Notes: generated by a model not told the origin, from the letters alone. DNA of 42,908 bases from Gemmatimonadales bacterium (GCA_007692665.1 REBP01000116.1:1-42908), one strand, 5' to 3'. Shown: positions 8,087 through 15,646, counted from the first letter of the stretch. Translations and numbers: made by a program.

Positions 8087-9697
8087 ATGGAACTTACCCC
8101 CTCCTTCGAGGAATTCCGGACCCTGGCACGCACGGCTCGAATCGTACCCGTGCGGGGCGAGGTGCTCTTCGACCTCGACACGGCGGTCACCGCCTACCAC
8201 AAGCTCGCCAGACCGCCTTTCGGGTTCCTGCTGGAGTCGGTGGTCGGGGGCGAAACCTGGGCCCGCTGGTCCTTTCTCGGCTCCGAGCCCGCAGCCGCCT
8301 GGCGCCTGCACCAGGGCCAGGTCTCCTGGTGGACTCCCGGCGAGGGCGAGGGTGAGGGCGAGGGTGAGGGTGATGCCTCCGGCGGGCGCTGGGAGCCCGT
8401 GGACACCGACGATCCGCTCGGGGACCTCGCCCACCGCCTGGCGGAGCGCGAACCTGCGCTGGTGCCCGGACTGCCCCGGTTCTGGGGCGGTGCGGTGGGG
8501 TACTTCGGCTACGACGTGGTGCGCCTCGTCGAAAGGCTTCCCGAGCCCGCCCGCCGGGACCTGGACCTCCCCGACGCCCTCGTGGTCTTCACCCGCGGGG
8601 TGCTCGCCATCGACAACCTCCGGGGACGGGCCATCCCCATCCAGGCGGTGGAGGTGGAGCCGGACCTCCCGGAAGCGGAGCTTCGGCGGCGCTACGAGTC
8701 GGCCCGGGAGGCCATTCGCCGCACGGTCGAGCGCCTCCACCGGGCGTCCCCGCCCGCCCCGCTCCGACTGGGTGCCGAGCCCCGCACGGACCCACCCTTC
8801 GAGAGCACGGTCTCGCGCGAGGACTTCGAGGTGGCGGTGGACAGGGTTCGACAGTACATCGAGGCCGGCGACGCCTTCCAGGTCGTGCTGAGCCAGCGCC
8901 TGGGCCTCCCCCTCGAGGCCCCGGCCTTCGATCTGTACCGGGCGCTCCGTACCCTGAACCCGTCACCGTACCTGTACTTCCTCGAGATGGACGGGGTCAC
9001 GCTGGTGGGCTCCTCGCCCGAGGTCCTGGTCCGGGTGGAGAACGACCGCGTCACCGTGCGTCCCATCGCGGGAACGCGCCCCAGGGGGGCCACCCCCGAG
9101 GAGGACCGGGAGTTCGAAGCCGAGCTCAGGGCCGACGAGAAGGAGCTGGCCGAGCACAGGATGCTGGTGGACCTGGGCCGAAACGACGTGGGCCGGGTCG
9201 CCCGCTTCGGAAGCATCACGGTGCCCGACCTCATGGTCGTCGAGCGGTACTCCCACGTCATGCACCTGGTGTCCCAGGTGGAGGGGGAGCTCCGTGAAGG
9301 TCTCTCGGCCATGGACGTGCTCCGTGCCTCCTTCCCCGCCGGAACGGTGTCGGGGGCCCCGAAGATCCGGGCCATGGAGATCATCGACGAACTCGAGCCG
9401 GTGAGCCGGGGGCCCTACGCCGGGGCCGTCGGATACCTGGGATACGGGGGGCAGACCATGGACACGGCCATCGCCATCCGCACGGTTCTCGTGCACGAGG
9501 GGAAGGCATGGGTCCAGGCCGGCGCCGGCATCGTGGCGGACTCGGTCCCCGAGCGGGAGTACGACGAGACGCTGAACAAGGCCCGGGTCCTGCTTCGCGC
9601 CGCCCACATGGTGGATGCCGGTCGGGGTCCGGATCCGGTGCCGAACGCGCCTCAGGCGGGCCGCACCACCCTGTCCGGCCGGTCCAGCCGCGAGTAG
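8087..9697 (+). CDS. trpE: Anthranilate synthase component I
   Basis: This enzyme converts chorismate to anthranilate with ammonia delivered by a TrpG partner, the first step of tryptophan synthesis. The 536-residue product has the N-terminal regulatory motif LLES near residue 49 followed by RWSFLG, the site where tryptophan binds in feedback-inhibited enzymes. It also has the catalytic chorismate-binding block: SPYLYFLEMDG, SSPEVLVRV, RPIAGTRPRG near residue 326, DEKELAEHRMLVDLGRNDVG, SFPAGTVSGAPKIRAMEII, and a C-terminal AGAGIVADSVPEREYDET. PIAGTRPRG separates it from salvage isochorismate synthases. A frame start at 8006 is possible, but ATG at 8087 matches the family N-terminus. No trpG or other trp gene follows; instead a convergent dipeptidase gene overlaps its 3' end by 46 bases. 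Confidence 0.96.
   Translation: MELTPSFEEFRTLARTARIVPVRGEVLFDLDTAVTAYHKLARPPFGFLLESVVGGETWARWSFLGSEPAAAWRLHQGQVSWWTPGEGEGEGEGEGDASGGRWEPVDTDDPLGDLAHRLAEREPALVPGLPRFWGGAVGYFGYDVVRLVERLPEPARRDLDLPDALVVFTRGVLAIDNLRGRAIPIQAVEVEPDLPEAELRRRYESAREAIRRTVERLHRASPPAPLRLGAEPRTDPPFESTVSREDFEVAVDRVRQYIEAGDAFQVVLSQRLGLPLEAPAFDLYRALRTLNPSPYLYFLEMDGVTLVGSSPEVLVRVENDRVTVRPIAGTRPRGATPEEDREFEAELRADEKELAEHRMLVDLGRNDVGRVARFGSITVPDLMVVERYSHVMHLVSQVEGELREGLSAMDVLRASFPAGTVSGAPKIRAMEIIDELEPVSRGPYAGAVGYLGYGGQTMDTAIAIRTVLVHEGKAWVQAGAGIVADSVPEREYDETLNKARVLLRAAHMVDAGRGPDPVPNAPQAGRTTLSGRSSRE
8342..8371 (+). repeat. Five 6-bp units in trpE (Gly-Glu run)
   Basis: GAGGGC and GAGGGT units repeat five times and encode an acidic Gly-Glu run ending in Asp, in a surface region between the regulatory LLES block and the catalytic block. 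It is in frame and probably forms a flexible loop. Confidence 0.9.
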
Positions 9698-11040
9698 AAG
9701 GCGAGGAGCGTCTCGATCCCCTTTTCCAGGTGGGCGTCGGGGAACCACTCGTCGGGGGCGTGCATGTTGGCGCCGGGAAGTGCGAAGCCCAGCAGGATCG
9801 CCTTCGCCCCGAGAATCCGCTCGAACTCGGTGACGATGGGAATCGAGCCGCCCTCGCCGGTGAGCACCGGGGCAACGCCGAACGCCTCTTCCAGGGCATC
9901 CCGAGCCGCCTCGAAGAACACCCCCTCGGGGCGGGCCCGCCAGGGGCGACCGCCATGGAGTTCGACGACCTCGACGATCACGTCACCCGGAGCCACCCGC
10001 GCCACGTGCATCCGGAGCTGATCGATGACCCGCGCCGGGTCCTGGTCGGGGACCAGCCGGAAGCTCACCTTCGCCATGGCCCGGGCGGGGAGCACGGTCT
10101 TGGCGCCCTCGCCGGTGTATCCCGAGAGGAGCCCGTTCACCTCGCAGGTCGGGCGCATCCAGAGCCGCTCCAGCGTGCCGAAGCCCGACTCGCCCGACAG
10201 CGCCGGCGCGCCGGTGCCGGCGCGGAAATCCTCGTCGTCGAAGGGGAGGACTGCGACGCCCGCCCGCGTCTCCTCGTCCCATTCCACCACGTCGTCGTAG
10301 AACCCCGGGAGGGTGATGCGACCGCTCTCGTCGTGGAGGGTGGCGAGAATCCGGGCCAGCGTCATGGCCGGGTTGGGGACGGCGCCCCCGTACGCGCCGG
10401 AGTGGAGATCGCTCCGGGCACCCTGCACGCGGATCTCGGCATACGCCAGTCCGCGCAGGGAGAAGAGGAGGGAGGGGAGACCCTCGGCAAACATGGCCGA
10501 GTCCGAGATGACCACGGCGTCGGCGCCCAGCCGTTCCTTCCAGCGTTCCACGAAGGGAAGCAGGCTGGGTGACCCCACCTCCTCCTCGCCCTCGGCCAGC
10601 ACCACCACGTTCACCGGGAGGGAGCCGCGGGTCGCGAGGAGGATCTCGAGCGCCGCCAGGTGGAGGAAGAGCTGGCCCTTGTCGTCGGCGGCGCCCCGCG
10701 CATAGATGCGGCCGTCGCGGACCACCGGCTCGAAGGGCGGGGAGGTCCAGAGCTCGAGGGGCTCCGCGGGCTGGACGTCGTAGTGTCCGTAGACCAGGAG
10801 CGTCGGCGCGTCGGGGCCTGCACCGCGCCATTCGCCCAGCGCCACCGGGTGGCCCCCGGTCTCGAGGAGTTCGGCGTCGAGCCCGGCGGACCGGAGACGC
10901 TCCACCACCCAGCTGCCGGCACGTCGGGTATCGGCGTCGTGCTCGGAGCGGGCGCTCACCGACGGGATCCGCAGGAACTCGAAGAGCTCCGAGCGGAAAC
11001 GGTCCAGGGACCGCCCCAGTTCCTCCCGCACGTCCTTCAT
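9652..11040 (-). CDS. M20-family dipeptidase/carboxypeptidase
   Basis: This is a probable di-zinc dipeptidase of the carnosinase-like M20 branch. The 462-residue product has all expected motifs: LLVYGHYDVQP (His86, Asp88), YARGAADDKGQ (Asp119/120), LAEGEEEVGSPSL (150-160), the dimerisation-domain start VQGARSDLHSGAYGG, and a C-terminal EGGSIPIV and GANMHAPDEW, which carries the last metal histidine. Length is normal for the family. There is no signal peptide, so it should act in the cytoplasm. The gene converges on trpE and the two coding ends overlap (9652-9697). It stands alone on this strand; the next minus-strand gene begins 79 bases upstream of its start. Substrate specificity is not evident. 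Confidence 0.94.
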   Translation of the reverse strand: MKDVREELGRSLDRFRSELFEFLRIPSVSARSEHDADTRRAGSWVVERLRSAGLDAELLETGGHPVALGEWRGAGPDAPTLLVYGHYDVQPAEPLELWTSPPFEPVVRDGRIYARGAADDKGQLFLHLAALEILLATRGSLPVNVVVLAEGEEEVGSPSLLPFVERWKERLGADAVVISDSAMFAEGLPSLLFSLRGLAYAEIRVQGARSDLHSGAYGGAVPNPAMTLARILATLHDESGRITLPGFYDDVVEWDEETRAGVAVLPFDDEDFRAGTGAPALSGESGFGTLERLWMRPTCEVNGLLSGYTGEGAKTVLPARAMAKVSFRLVPDQDPARVIDQLRMHVARVAPGDVIVEVVELHGGRPWRARPEGVFFEAARDALEEAFGVAPVLTGEGGSIPIVTEFERILGAKAILLGFALPGANMHAPDEWFPDAHLEKGIETLLAFYSRLDRPDRVVRPA

Positions 11041-11119
11041 CGGGAGGGAAGAGGGTCGTGGTCGCGGCGGGGCGAGCCGGGGGACGTTGCGGGGGTCGAG
11101 GTCCGCGCCCGAGGGGTGC

Positions 11120-11398
11120 TCATGCCAGGCGGTGGATGCCCCAGCGGTACACCCAGCTCATCAGGGCGCTGAGGAAGATGGCGCCTCCGAAGCCGCCGAG
11201 GCTGAGCGCCACCGGGTTGTAGAAGTGGAAGAGCCCCACGCCCAGCATCCCGCCGATCACGGCACCGAAGGCGCCGAAGAGGGCGAGGATGACCGCATGA
11301 CCCGGGGTTTCGCCGGGCCGCTTGACGAAGATCTTCATGGAGAGCCCGACGAGCGCGCCGATGACGATCCAGATTCCGATGCCGATCCAGTTTTCCAT
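11120..11398 (-). CDS. GlsB/YeaQ/YmgE-family small membrane protein
   Basis: The 92-residue product is a three-helix membrane protein of the transglycosylase-associated/GlsB family, often linked to envelope or general stress in bacteria. The N-terminal MENWIGIGIWIVIGALVG helix, a GHAVILALFGAFGAVIGGMLG helix and a third helix before a WGIHRL tail fit the family layout and length. I chose ATG at 11398; a frame start at 11425 adds only nine polar residues. It lies downstream of a PspA-like gene and an ECF sigma factor gene on the same strand, 111 bases from the former, which supports a stress role. An AT-richer stretch (TAGATT, minus strand, around 11450) could be a promoter of its own. Confidence 0.88.
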   Translation of the reverse strand: MENWIGIGIWIVIGALVGLSMKIFVKRPGETPGHAVILALFGAFGAVIGGMLGVGLFHFYNPVALSLGGFGGAIFLSALMSWVYRWGIHRLA

Positions 11399-11509
11399 GG
11401 GAAGGTCCTGCTCCTGAACGCGCAAGTTGGTACGAAGGCCGGGGAAATCTATGCTCCGGGAGACACTTCGGCCACCCCGAACCCACCCCGGGCCGAGGGT
11501 GGGGTTCCG

Positions 11510-12157
11510 TCAGTCCGAGCCGCCCCGGGAACGCATGTGCTCCTTGAGCACCCGAAGCCGCTCCTCCACGTCCATGGGCGGGGGGCCGGAGGGAGGGGGA
11601 TCGGGCTCGTTCATGGCCTCGGCGGCGGCGGCCTGGGCATCCAGGTCTCCGAGTCGCTCCGCCATGCGGTCCAGGTCGGCGAAGAGGTCGTCCGCCTCCT
11701 GCAGCCGGTCCCTTGCACCCGATCGGCTCGACGACGCCAGCAGGGCCTCCCGCCGCGCCCTGGCGTTCTTCATGTGGGTGGCCATGTCGTCCATCTCGGC
11801 CCGCCGATCTGCCGACTCGCGCTCGAGGACCTTCAGCTTCTCCTCGAGCAGGTCCTTCCGCTGGAGGTGTCGGGCGGCGTATTCCCGGGCAACCTTCTCG
11901 GTCTCGGCGTCGCCGATCTTCCGCGCCATCTCCTCTCGACGCAGACAGGCGCGGAGCTGTTCGTCTTCGGCGGCGGCCTCCCTCCGGGTTTCCTCGATCT
12001 GGTCTCCCAGGCGGTCCAGGATCACGCGCGCATCCACCATTTCCTGTTCCATGGCGCGGATGAGACGATCGGCCGCCTCGGGAACCGCATCCCGGTTCAG
12101 CTCGGTTCGGAAGTTGTCTACCGCTTCTCTGAAGGCCTGGCGAAGGGAATCGAACAT
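11510..12157 (-). CDS. PspA/IM30-like coiled-coil protein
   Basis: The 215-residue product is almost entirely helical and highly charged. It starts with a short amphipathic segment MFDSLRQAFREAVDNFR, followed by a long coiled coil (about residues 30-150, with EQEMVDARVILDRLGDQIEE and LQRKDLLEEKLKVLERE) and a less ordered proline-containing tail ending near VEERLRVLKEHMRSR. This layout and length resemble PspA/IM30 proteins, which bind the inner membrane face during envelope stress; sequence identity to classical PspA is not obvious, so another coiled-coil family is possible. The frame is open to 12247, but ATG at 12157 gives the amphipathic N-terminus. It sits between an ECF sigma factor gene and a GlsB-like gene on the same strand. 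Confidence 0.7.
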   Translation of the reverse strand: MFDSLRQAFREAVDNFRTELNRDAVPEAADRLIRAMEQEMVDARVILDRLGDQIEETRREAAAEDEQLRACLRREEMARKIGDAETEKVAREYAARHLQRKDLLEEKLKVLERESADRRAEMDDMATHMKNARARREALLASSSRSGARDRLQEADDLFADLDRMAERLGDLDAQAAAAEAMNEPDPPPSGPPPMDVEERLRVLKEHMRSRGGSD

Positions 12158-12320
12158 CGCATCGACGCGGTTGGGGGATCGGCGGGGGGCGCACCCCGGC
12201 CTGGAACGACCGAGGCGGCGAGATCCCCGAACCTGCCGGAGGACCACGCCGCCTCGAATGTACCATCCACGTGCCGGGCGCGCATCACGGACCCGAGGGC
12301 CGTGGCGTCCGCCCCTGCCT

Positions 12321-12968
12321 TCAGTTCAGGAAGGTCTCGATCCGGGCTGCGAAGGAGTTCCTTGCCCGGTGCAGACGGCTCTTCACCGTGCCGAGGTTCA
12401 CGCCGGTGATTTCGGCGATCTCCTCGTAGCTCTTTCCTTCGAGCTCGCGAAGCCGGAAGACAAGCTGGTGATGCTCCGGAAGCTCCGCCACCGTTTCCTC
12501 CACCAGCTGGCGAAGGTGGCGCTTCCGATAGAGATCGTCGGGGCGCATGGTGATGTCCTCGAACTGGAGCGGACGGTGATCATCGTCCCAGTTGGAGGTG
12601 AGTTTCTGAAAGAGCACGAGCGGGCTCCGGGACCGATTCCGGAGCTCGTTCTTAGAGAGGTTGCTGGCGATGGTATAGACCCACGTGGAAAACTTCTTCG
12701 TCGTGTCGAAACGATGCAGGTGCCGAGTAACCCGGATGAAGGCCTCCTGCACCAGGTCCTGCGCGCGGTCCCCGTCCCCGGTCTTCCGGGTGATGAAGTG
12801 CACGAGGCGGTCCCGATAACGATGGAAAAGCTCCTGGAACGCCCCGGGGCGTCCATCCAGGTGAGCAGTCACGAGGTCCTCGTCGCTCAAGGCGGCGAGG
12901 GCCGGACGACCGGCCGGCGTGCGCAGTCGCATCGCAGGCACCGAAGACTTCAAGGTTGCTGTTGCCAT
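12321..12968 (-). CDS. ECF-type sigma-70 family RNA polymerase sigma factor
   Basis: The 215-residue product directs RNA polymerase to a dedicated promoter set. Region 2 is at about residues 45-112 (FHRYRDRLVHFITRKTGDGD, AQDLVQEAFIRVTRHL, FSTWVYTIASNLSKNELRNR). Region 4 is at about 160-210 (LPEHHQLVFRLRELEGKSYE, EIAEITGVNLGTVKSRLHRA). Regions 1.1 and 3 are absent, as in ECF factors. ATG at 12968 is preceded by AAGGAA at a suitable distance; the frame itself is open to 13022. No anti-sigma gene is adjacent. The gene is followed on the same strand by PspA-like and GlsB-like genes, and preceded by a long leader region with a recognisable promoter and phased boxes. Confidence 0.94.
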   Translation of the reverse strand: MATATLKSSVPAMRLRTPAGRPALAALSDEDLVTAHLDGRPGAFQELFHRYRDRLVHFITRKTGDGDRAQDLVQEAFIRVTRHLHRFDTTKKFSTWVYTIASNLSKNELRNRSRSPLVLFQKLTSNWDDDHRPLQFEDITMRPDDLYRKRHLRQLVEETVAELPEHHQLVFRLRELEGKSYEEIAEITGVNLGTVKSRLHRARNSFAARIETFLN

Positions 12969-13123
12969 GTCCCGTTCCTTCCCTGGTTCCTGAGGTGATC
13001 CGAAGGCGGAGCGTGGGGACAAAATAGGGACCCGCGGGTGCTTCGTCCGACTGCGGATCCCTGACTCGTCTCCTTGTCCAGAACGCCGGCCCCGCTCGGA
13101 AGCACGTTGAGGCCGACAGAACC

Positions 13124-13152
13124 AATGTACAGGAATTCCTTTCAGACTTCAA
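13124..13152 (-). promoter_or_regulatory. Predicted sigma-70-type promoter for the ECF sigma factor gene
   Basis: On the minus strand TTGAAG (13152-13147) is followed after 17 bases by TACATT (13129-13124), a good match in sequence and spacing to a housekeeping promoter. Transcription would start near 13117, leaving a leader of about 150 bases before ATG at 12968. It lies in the AT-richest part of the gap. This is a prediction from sequence only. Confidence 0.5.
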
Positions 13153-13164
13153 GAGGACATGCAC

Positions 13165-13207
13165 ACAAGTAGTACAAAGCCTCTACAAATGTGCACAAAC
13201 CTTGTAC
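13165..13207. promoter_or_regulatory. Helically phased ACAA/TTGT boxes upstream of the -35 element
   Basis: ACAA occurs at 13165, 13174, 13185 and 13195, spaced 9-11 bases, about one DNA turn. An inverted TTGTAC follows at 13202-13207. The array ends about 13 bases upstream of the predicted -35 of the sigma factor promoter, where an activator or alpha-subunit contact site would sit. The TACAA...TTGTA inverted pair (13184-13206) resembles in style the TTGTACA-containing operators of MerR-type CarA/CarH regulators, but this is only a loose likeness. Confidence 0.4.
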
Positions 13208-13241
13208 GGGCCTGCGATTCCGGCCTCCTGGCTCCTCGACC

Positions 13242-13321
13242 GCGCGACTCCGGGGCGATGCCGGCGCGACTCCAGGGCCATGCCGGCGCGACTCCGGGGC
13301 GATGCCGGCGCGACCCCGGGA
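13242..13321. repeat. 22-bp tandem repeat, 3.6 copies
   Basis: Units at 13242-13263, 13264-13285 and 13286-13307 are 22 bases each; the first and third are identical and the second differs at two positions. A partial fourth unit starts at 13308. The unit begins GCGCGACTCC and ends GATGCCG. Because 22 is not a multiple of three, the array is unlikely to be coding. Confidence 0.92.
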
Positions 13322-13420
13322 ATCGCGGGAGTCCGGCGGAGGGCAGCAGCAAAGTTGCCACCATGGCCCGGAAGGCCGAGATTGGGATTCCCTGTACGAA
13401 TCCTCCCGTTCCGGCTCCCC

Positions 13421-14167
13421 GTGAAGAATTCCTCCTCCTCATCGGCTTCCTCCGGGTCCCGCGCTTCACGCAGCCGGATCGATGCTCGGGTGGCGCTCGC
13501 TCTCCTGGAGACCCTCCAGCGGGAAGACCTGCCCGAGGAGGTCCTGGTGGACGAGAATCTATCCATCACGCTGCCGCGTCGCCTCGGTCTCTCCCACGTG
13601 ATCCACTCGCAGGTCCGGCGGTACCGGGAAGAGGTCAGGCACAACCGGCGGGTCCCCGAGGCCGAGGTCGTGGACCTCATCCGACTCGTCGCCCGTCGCC
13701 CGGACGCCGCGCGGGTCTTCCGCGAAGTCGGGCGCGCCCTCGGGTCCGACATCCGCCCGGGCTGGCGGCGCGTGCTTCCCCGACGCCTCGCCCTCGGAAG
13801 CTCCCGTCGTCGGGCTGGAAAGCTCCTGCGGAGTCTGTTCGGCCGCGGCGTGGTCCGCCTTCCCCGCGGAGAGCCCCGGATTGTCGCCGGATCGGACCTC
13901 CTCCACTCGGCCGATCCTTCCGGATCCGCATGCGTGATGGTCACGGGCATCGTCGAGGGCGTGGTCGGCGCCTCGACGCGGATCCCCCTCCGGGTCCGGC
14001 AGGTCGGCTGTTCGGGGAAGGGCGACCCCGCGTGCGCGTGGGAAATCGAGGAGCAGCGTCCCGAGCTGGTGCAGGCGGCGGCAGCGGAGTCGGAGCCCGA
14101 AGTCGGGGGTCAGGTCGAATCCCCCGATCCCCTGCCGTCCGATGACGGCGAGGCGCTGTCCGCCTGA
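13421..14167 (+). CDS. V4R-domain (4-vinyl-reductase-like) putative sensor protein
   Basis: The C-terminal part (about residues 130-215) resembles a V4R domain, a small-molecule or tetrapyrrole-binding fold: FGRGVVRLPRGEPRIVAGSD, then VMVTGIVEGVVGASTRIPLR, ending VGCSGKGDPACAWEIEE. The paired cysteines around Gly-Lys-Gly-Asp fit the conserved C...GD..C finish of V4R domains. The N-terminal 100 residues are mostly helical and unassigned; there is no DNA-binding or enzymatic domain. The start is uncertain. GTG at 13421 gives 248 residues; the frame is open back to 13202 through a tandem repeat, which I think is non-coding. It is divergent from the ECF sigma gene and precedes bcp after a hairpin-rich gap. 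The tail after residue 215 is acidic and low-complexity. Confidence 0.6.
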   Translation: MKNSSSSSASSGSRASRSRIDARVALALLETLQREDLPEEVLVDENLSITLPRRLGLSHVIHSQVRRYREEVRHNRRVPEAEVVDLIRLVARRPDAARVFREVGRALGSDIRPGWRRVLPRRLALGSSRRRAGKLLRSLFGRGVVRLPRGEPRIVAGSDLLHSADPSGSACVMVTGIVEGVVGASTRIPLRVRQVGCSGKGDPACAWEIEEQRPELVQAAAAESEPEVGGQVESPDPLPSDDGEALSA

Positions 14168-14253
14168 AGGGTGCCGGCCTCCAGGCGCCGAACCGACCTC
14201 TTCCTTCGCAGTCGAAACGCGCGCCTCTCTGGCGGGTAACGGGGCCCCTCGAT

Positions 14254-14316
14254 GACGACGGGCGTCGTCGCCGAGCCGCCGACGATGCCCGTCGCCGTCC
14301 TCGGCACGCGCCGTGC
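14254..14316 (+). promoter_or_regulatory. Set of hairpins in the gap upstream of bcp
   Basis: A 14-bp stem with one G-U pair is formed by 14257-14270 and 14280-14293 around a 9-base loop. A competing 6-bp stem (14254-14259 with 14264-14269, loop GGGC) shares its left arm, and a third small hairpin lies at 14304-14316. There is no T-tract, so it is not a classical intrinsic terminator. It ends about 64 bases before the bcp start and may act as terminator of the V4R transcript or as a leader control element. Confidence 0.5.
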
Positions 14317-14379
14317 ACGCAGTGCTCGCGGGTTTCACCCCGCGGGTCCCCTCCCATCTCCAGCGCAGGAGTCGTCCAC

Positions 14380-14832
14380 ATGGTCCAGGAAGGCGATCTC
14401 GCCCCTGATTTCACGCTTTCCTCCGACGAGGGTCCACCGGTCACCCTTTCGGAGCTCCGGGGATCCCGGGTCATCCTCTATTTCTACCCAAAGGATGACA
14501 CCTCGGGGTGCACCGCGCAGGCGTGCGAATTCCGCGACACCCTCCCCCGCATCTCCGAGTCCGGAGCCACGGTCCTGGGCGTCTCGCCGGATTCCGTGAC
14601 GTCGCATGGAAAGTTCAGGGCAAAACACGATCTGAATTTCCCGCTGCTGGCCGACGAGGACCACCAGGTTGCGGAGGCCTACGGGGTCTGGACCGAGAAG
14701 TCGATGTACGGCCGCAAGTACTGGGGGATCGAGCGGAGCACCTTCCTCATCGACGAGGAGGGCCGGATCGCGAAGGCGTGGCGGAAGGTGAAGGCCAAGG
14801 GGAACGCCGAACTCGTGGCCGGGGAGCTCTGA
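14380..14832 (+). CDS. bcp: Peroxiredoxin of the BCP/PrxQ type
   Basis: This is a thiol peroxidase that reduces hydrogen peroxide and organic hydroperoxides using thioredoxin. The 150-residue product has the PrxQ features: GDLAPDFTL at the N-terminus, YFYPKDDTSGCTAQACEFRD containing the peroxidatic Cys44 and the resolving Cys49 five residues later, VLGVSPDSVTSHGKF, and FPLLADEDHQVAEAYGVW followed by ERSTFLIDEEGRI. Length is normal. AGGAG at 14367-14371 is well placed before ATG at 14380, one of the clearer ribosome sites in this window. It probably has its own control region with the hairpins upstream. The gene converges with the CoA-binding protein gene, 34 bases away. Confidence 0.97.
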   Translation: MVQEGDLAPDFTLSSDEGPPVTLSELRGSRVILYFYPKDDTSGCTAQACEFRDTLPRISESGATVLGVSPDSVTSHGKFRAKHDLNFPLLADEDHQVAEAYGVWTEKSMYGRKYWGIERSTFLIDEEGRIAKAWRKVKAKGNAELVAGEL

Positions 14833-14866
14833 CGGGCGGTCTCCCCGCTTCCGTCGAGCCGGGCCC

Positions 14867-15418
14867 TCAGACGGGGGCTCGCCGATCCGGATCGGGTTCC
14901 GGCGCGGCGGGGCGTCCTGCCCCGGGGGAGAGCGCGAACGGCCCACGGGAGGGCATGTTTTCGTCCAGGGTCCGATGCGCCTTGAACAGACAGAGATCCT
15001 GGACAACCCGGCGGCCTGCGGCCCGGGCCTCCTCCGCTTGCCGGTCCGCACGAATCCCCTCCTGCAGCCAGATGGCCGGGGCCTCGGGACGCGCGGCCGC
15101 ATCCGCCACGAAGGCTCCGGCCTCGGCCGATGGCCTGAAGACGAGCACCAGGTCGACGGGCCCCTCGAATTCCCCCAGGTGGCGCAGTGCCGGCTTCCCG
15201 AGGAGCCAGGTGGCGTTCGGGTTCACCGGGATGATGTCGACCCCCTTGGCCGTCAGGTAGGACGGAACGCGCCGGGCGGCCTTGAGCGGATCCCGGGAGA
15301 TCCCGACCACGGCAATTCGCCGGAGGGTCGCCAGCAGCGCCCTGAGGTCGGCGGCGTCCGGGTTGTTGCGGTCCGTGCTGTCGGCGAGGAGGTGGGAGAG
15401 TCGGTCGAGTTCGGACAT
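14867..15418 (-). CDS. CoA-binding domain protein (YccU-like)
   Basis: The 183-residue product is a single-domain Rossmann-type CoA-binding protein of the succinyl-CoA-ligase alpha N-domain family. The core reads RRIAVVGISRDPLKAARRVP, SYLTAKGVDIIPVNPNATWL, a VDLVLVFRPSAEAG segment and AIWLQEGIRADRQAEEARAA, ending with RRVVQDLCLFKAHRTL. It lacks the catalytic histidine domain of ligases, so it may only bind CoA or a related nucleotide. An N-terminal extension of about 30 residues precedes the core; a polar, proline-rich tail follows it. The frame is open far upstream but ATG at 15418 is the plausible start. Its role is not known; it faces the divergent histidine kinase gene. Confidence 0.88.
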   Translation of the reverse strand: MSELDRLSHLLADSTDRNNPDAADLRALLATLRRIAVVGISRDPLKAARRVPSYLTAKGVDIIPVNPNATWLLGKPALRHLGEFEGPVDLVLVFRPSAEAGAFVADAAARPEAPAIWLQEGIRADRQAEEARAAGRRVVQDLCLFKAHRTLDENMPSRGPFALSPGAGRPAAPEPDPDRRAPV

Positions 15419-15646
15419 GGGAACGGGCCCTGCCGGGCCCTGGTCGTGGAGGGCGAGGGAATCGAGCAAAGTGTCCGCGAAGGGAAGCGGAGACGATACC
15501 GCCGGACGCTCGCCGTGGCAAACCGCCGGAGGAGGCGATCCCGACCGGATGTCGGAGATGCCGCCCCTCGCCTCGATTGCGGAGAGCCTCTCCCCACCCC
15601 ACATTCGGCGCCGAGATGGTGGTTTGCCCTGAGCGGGAGGCGCTGC

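Larger units (their letters stand above)
12969..13420. other. Long regulatory intergenic region between sigma factor and V4R genes
   Basis: This roughly 450-base gap between divergent genes holds no convincing gene. The half nearer 13095-13210 is clearly AT-richer than its surroundings and contains a minus-strand promoter (13124-13152), a TGTACA palindrome at 13126-13131 and phased ACAA boxes (13165-13207). The other half contains a 22-bp tandem repeat (13242-13321). All three forward frames are open through the repeat, which is expected by chance at this GC content. Confidence 0.75.

Noticed and set aside
4330-8190. A 1286-codon open frame on the minus strand
   Set aside because: It lies opposite three well-supported plus-strand genes, has low-complexity Gly/Arg/Pro composition and no family motif; long antisense frames are expected at this GC content.
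13242-13321. CRISPR array
   Set aside because: Units are contiguous 22-mers with no spacers and no cas genes nearby.
13202-13420. N-terminal extension of the V4R protein through the 22-bp repeat
   Set aside because: The repeat length breaks the reading frame between units, all three frames are open, and the residues are Arg/Pro/Gly-rich; GTG at 13421 is a better start, though unproven.
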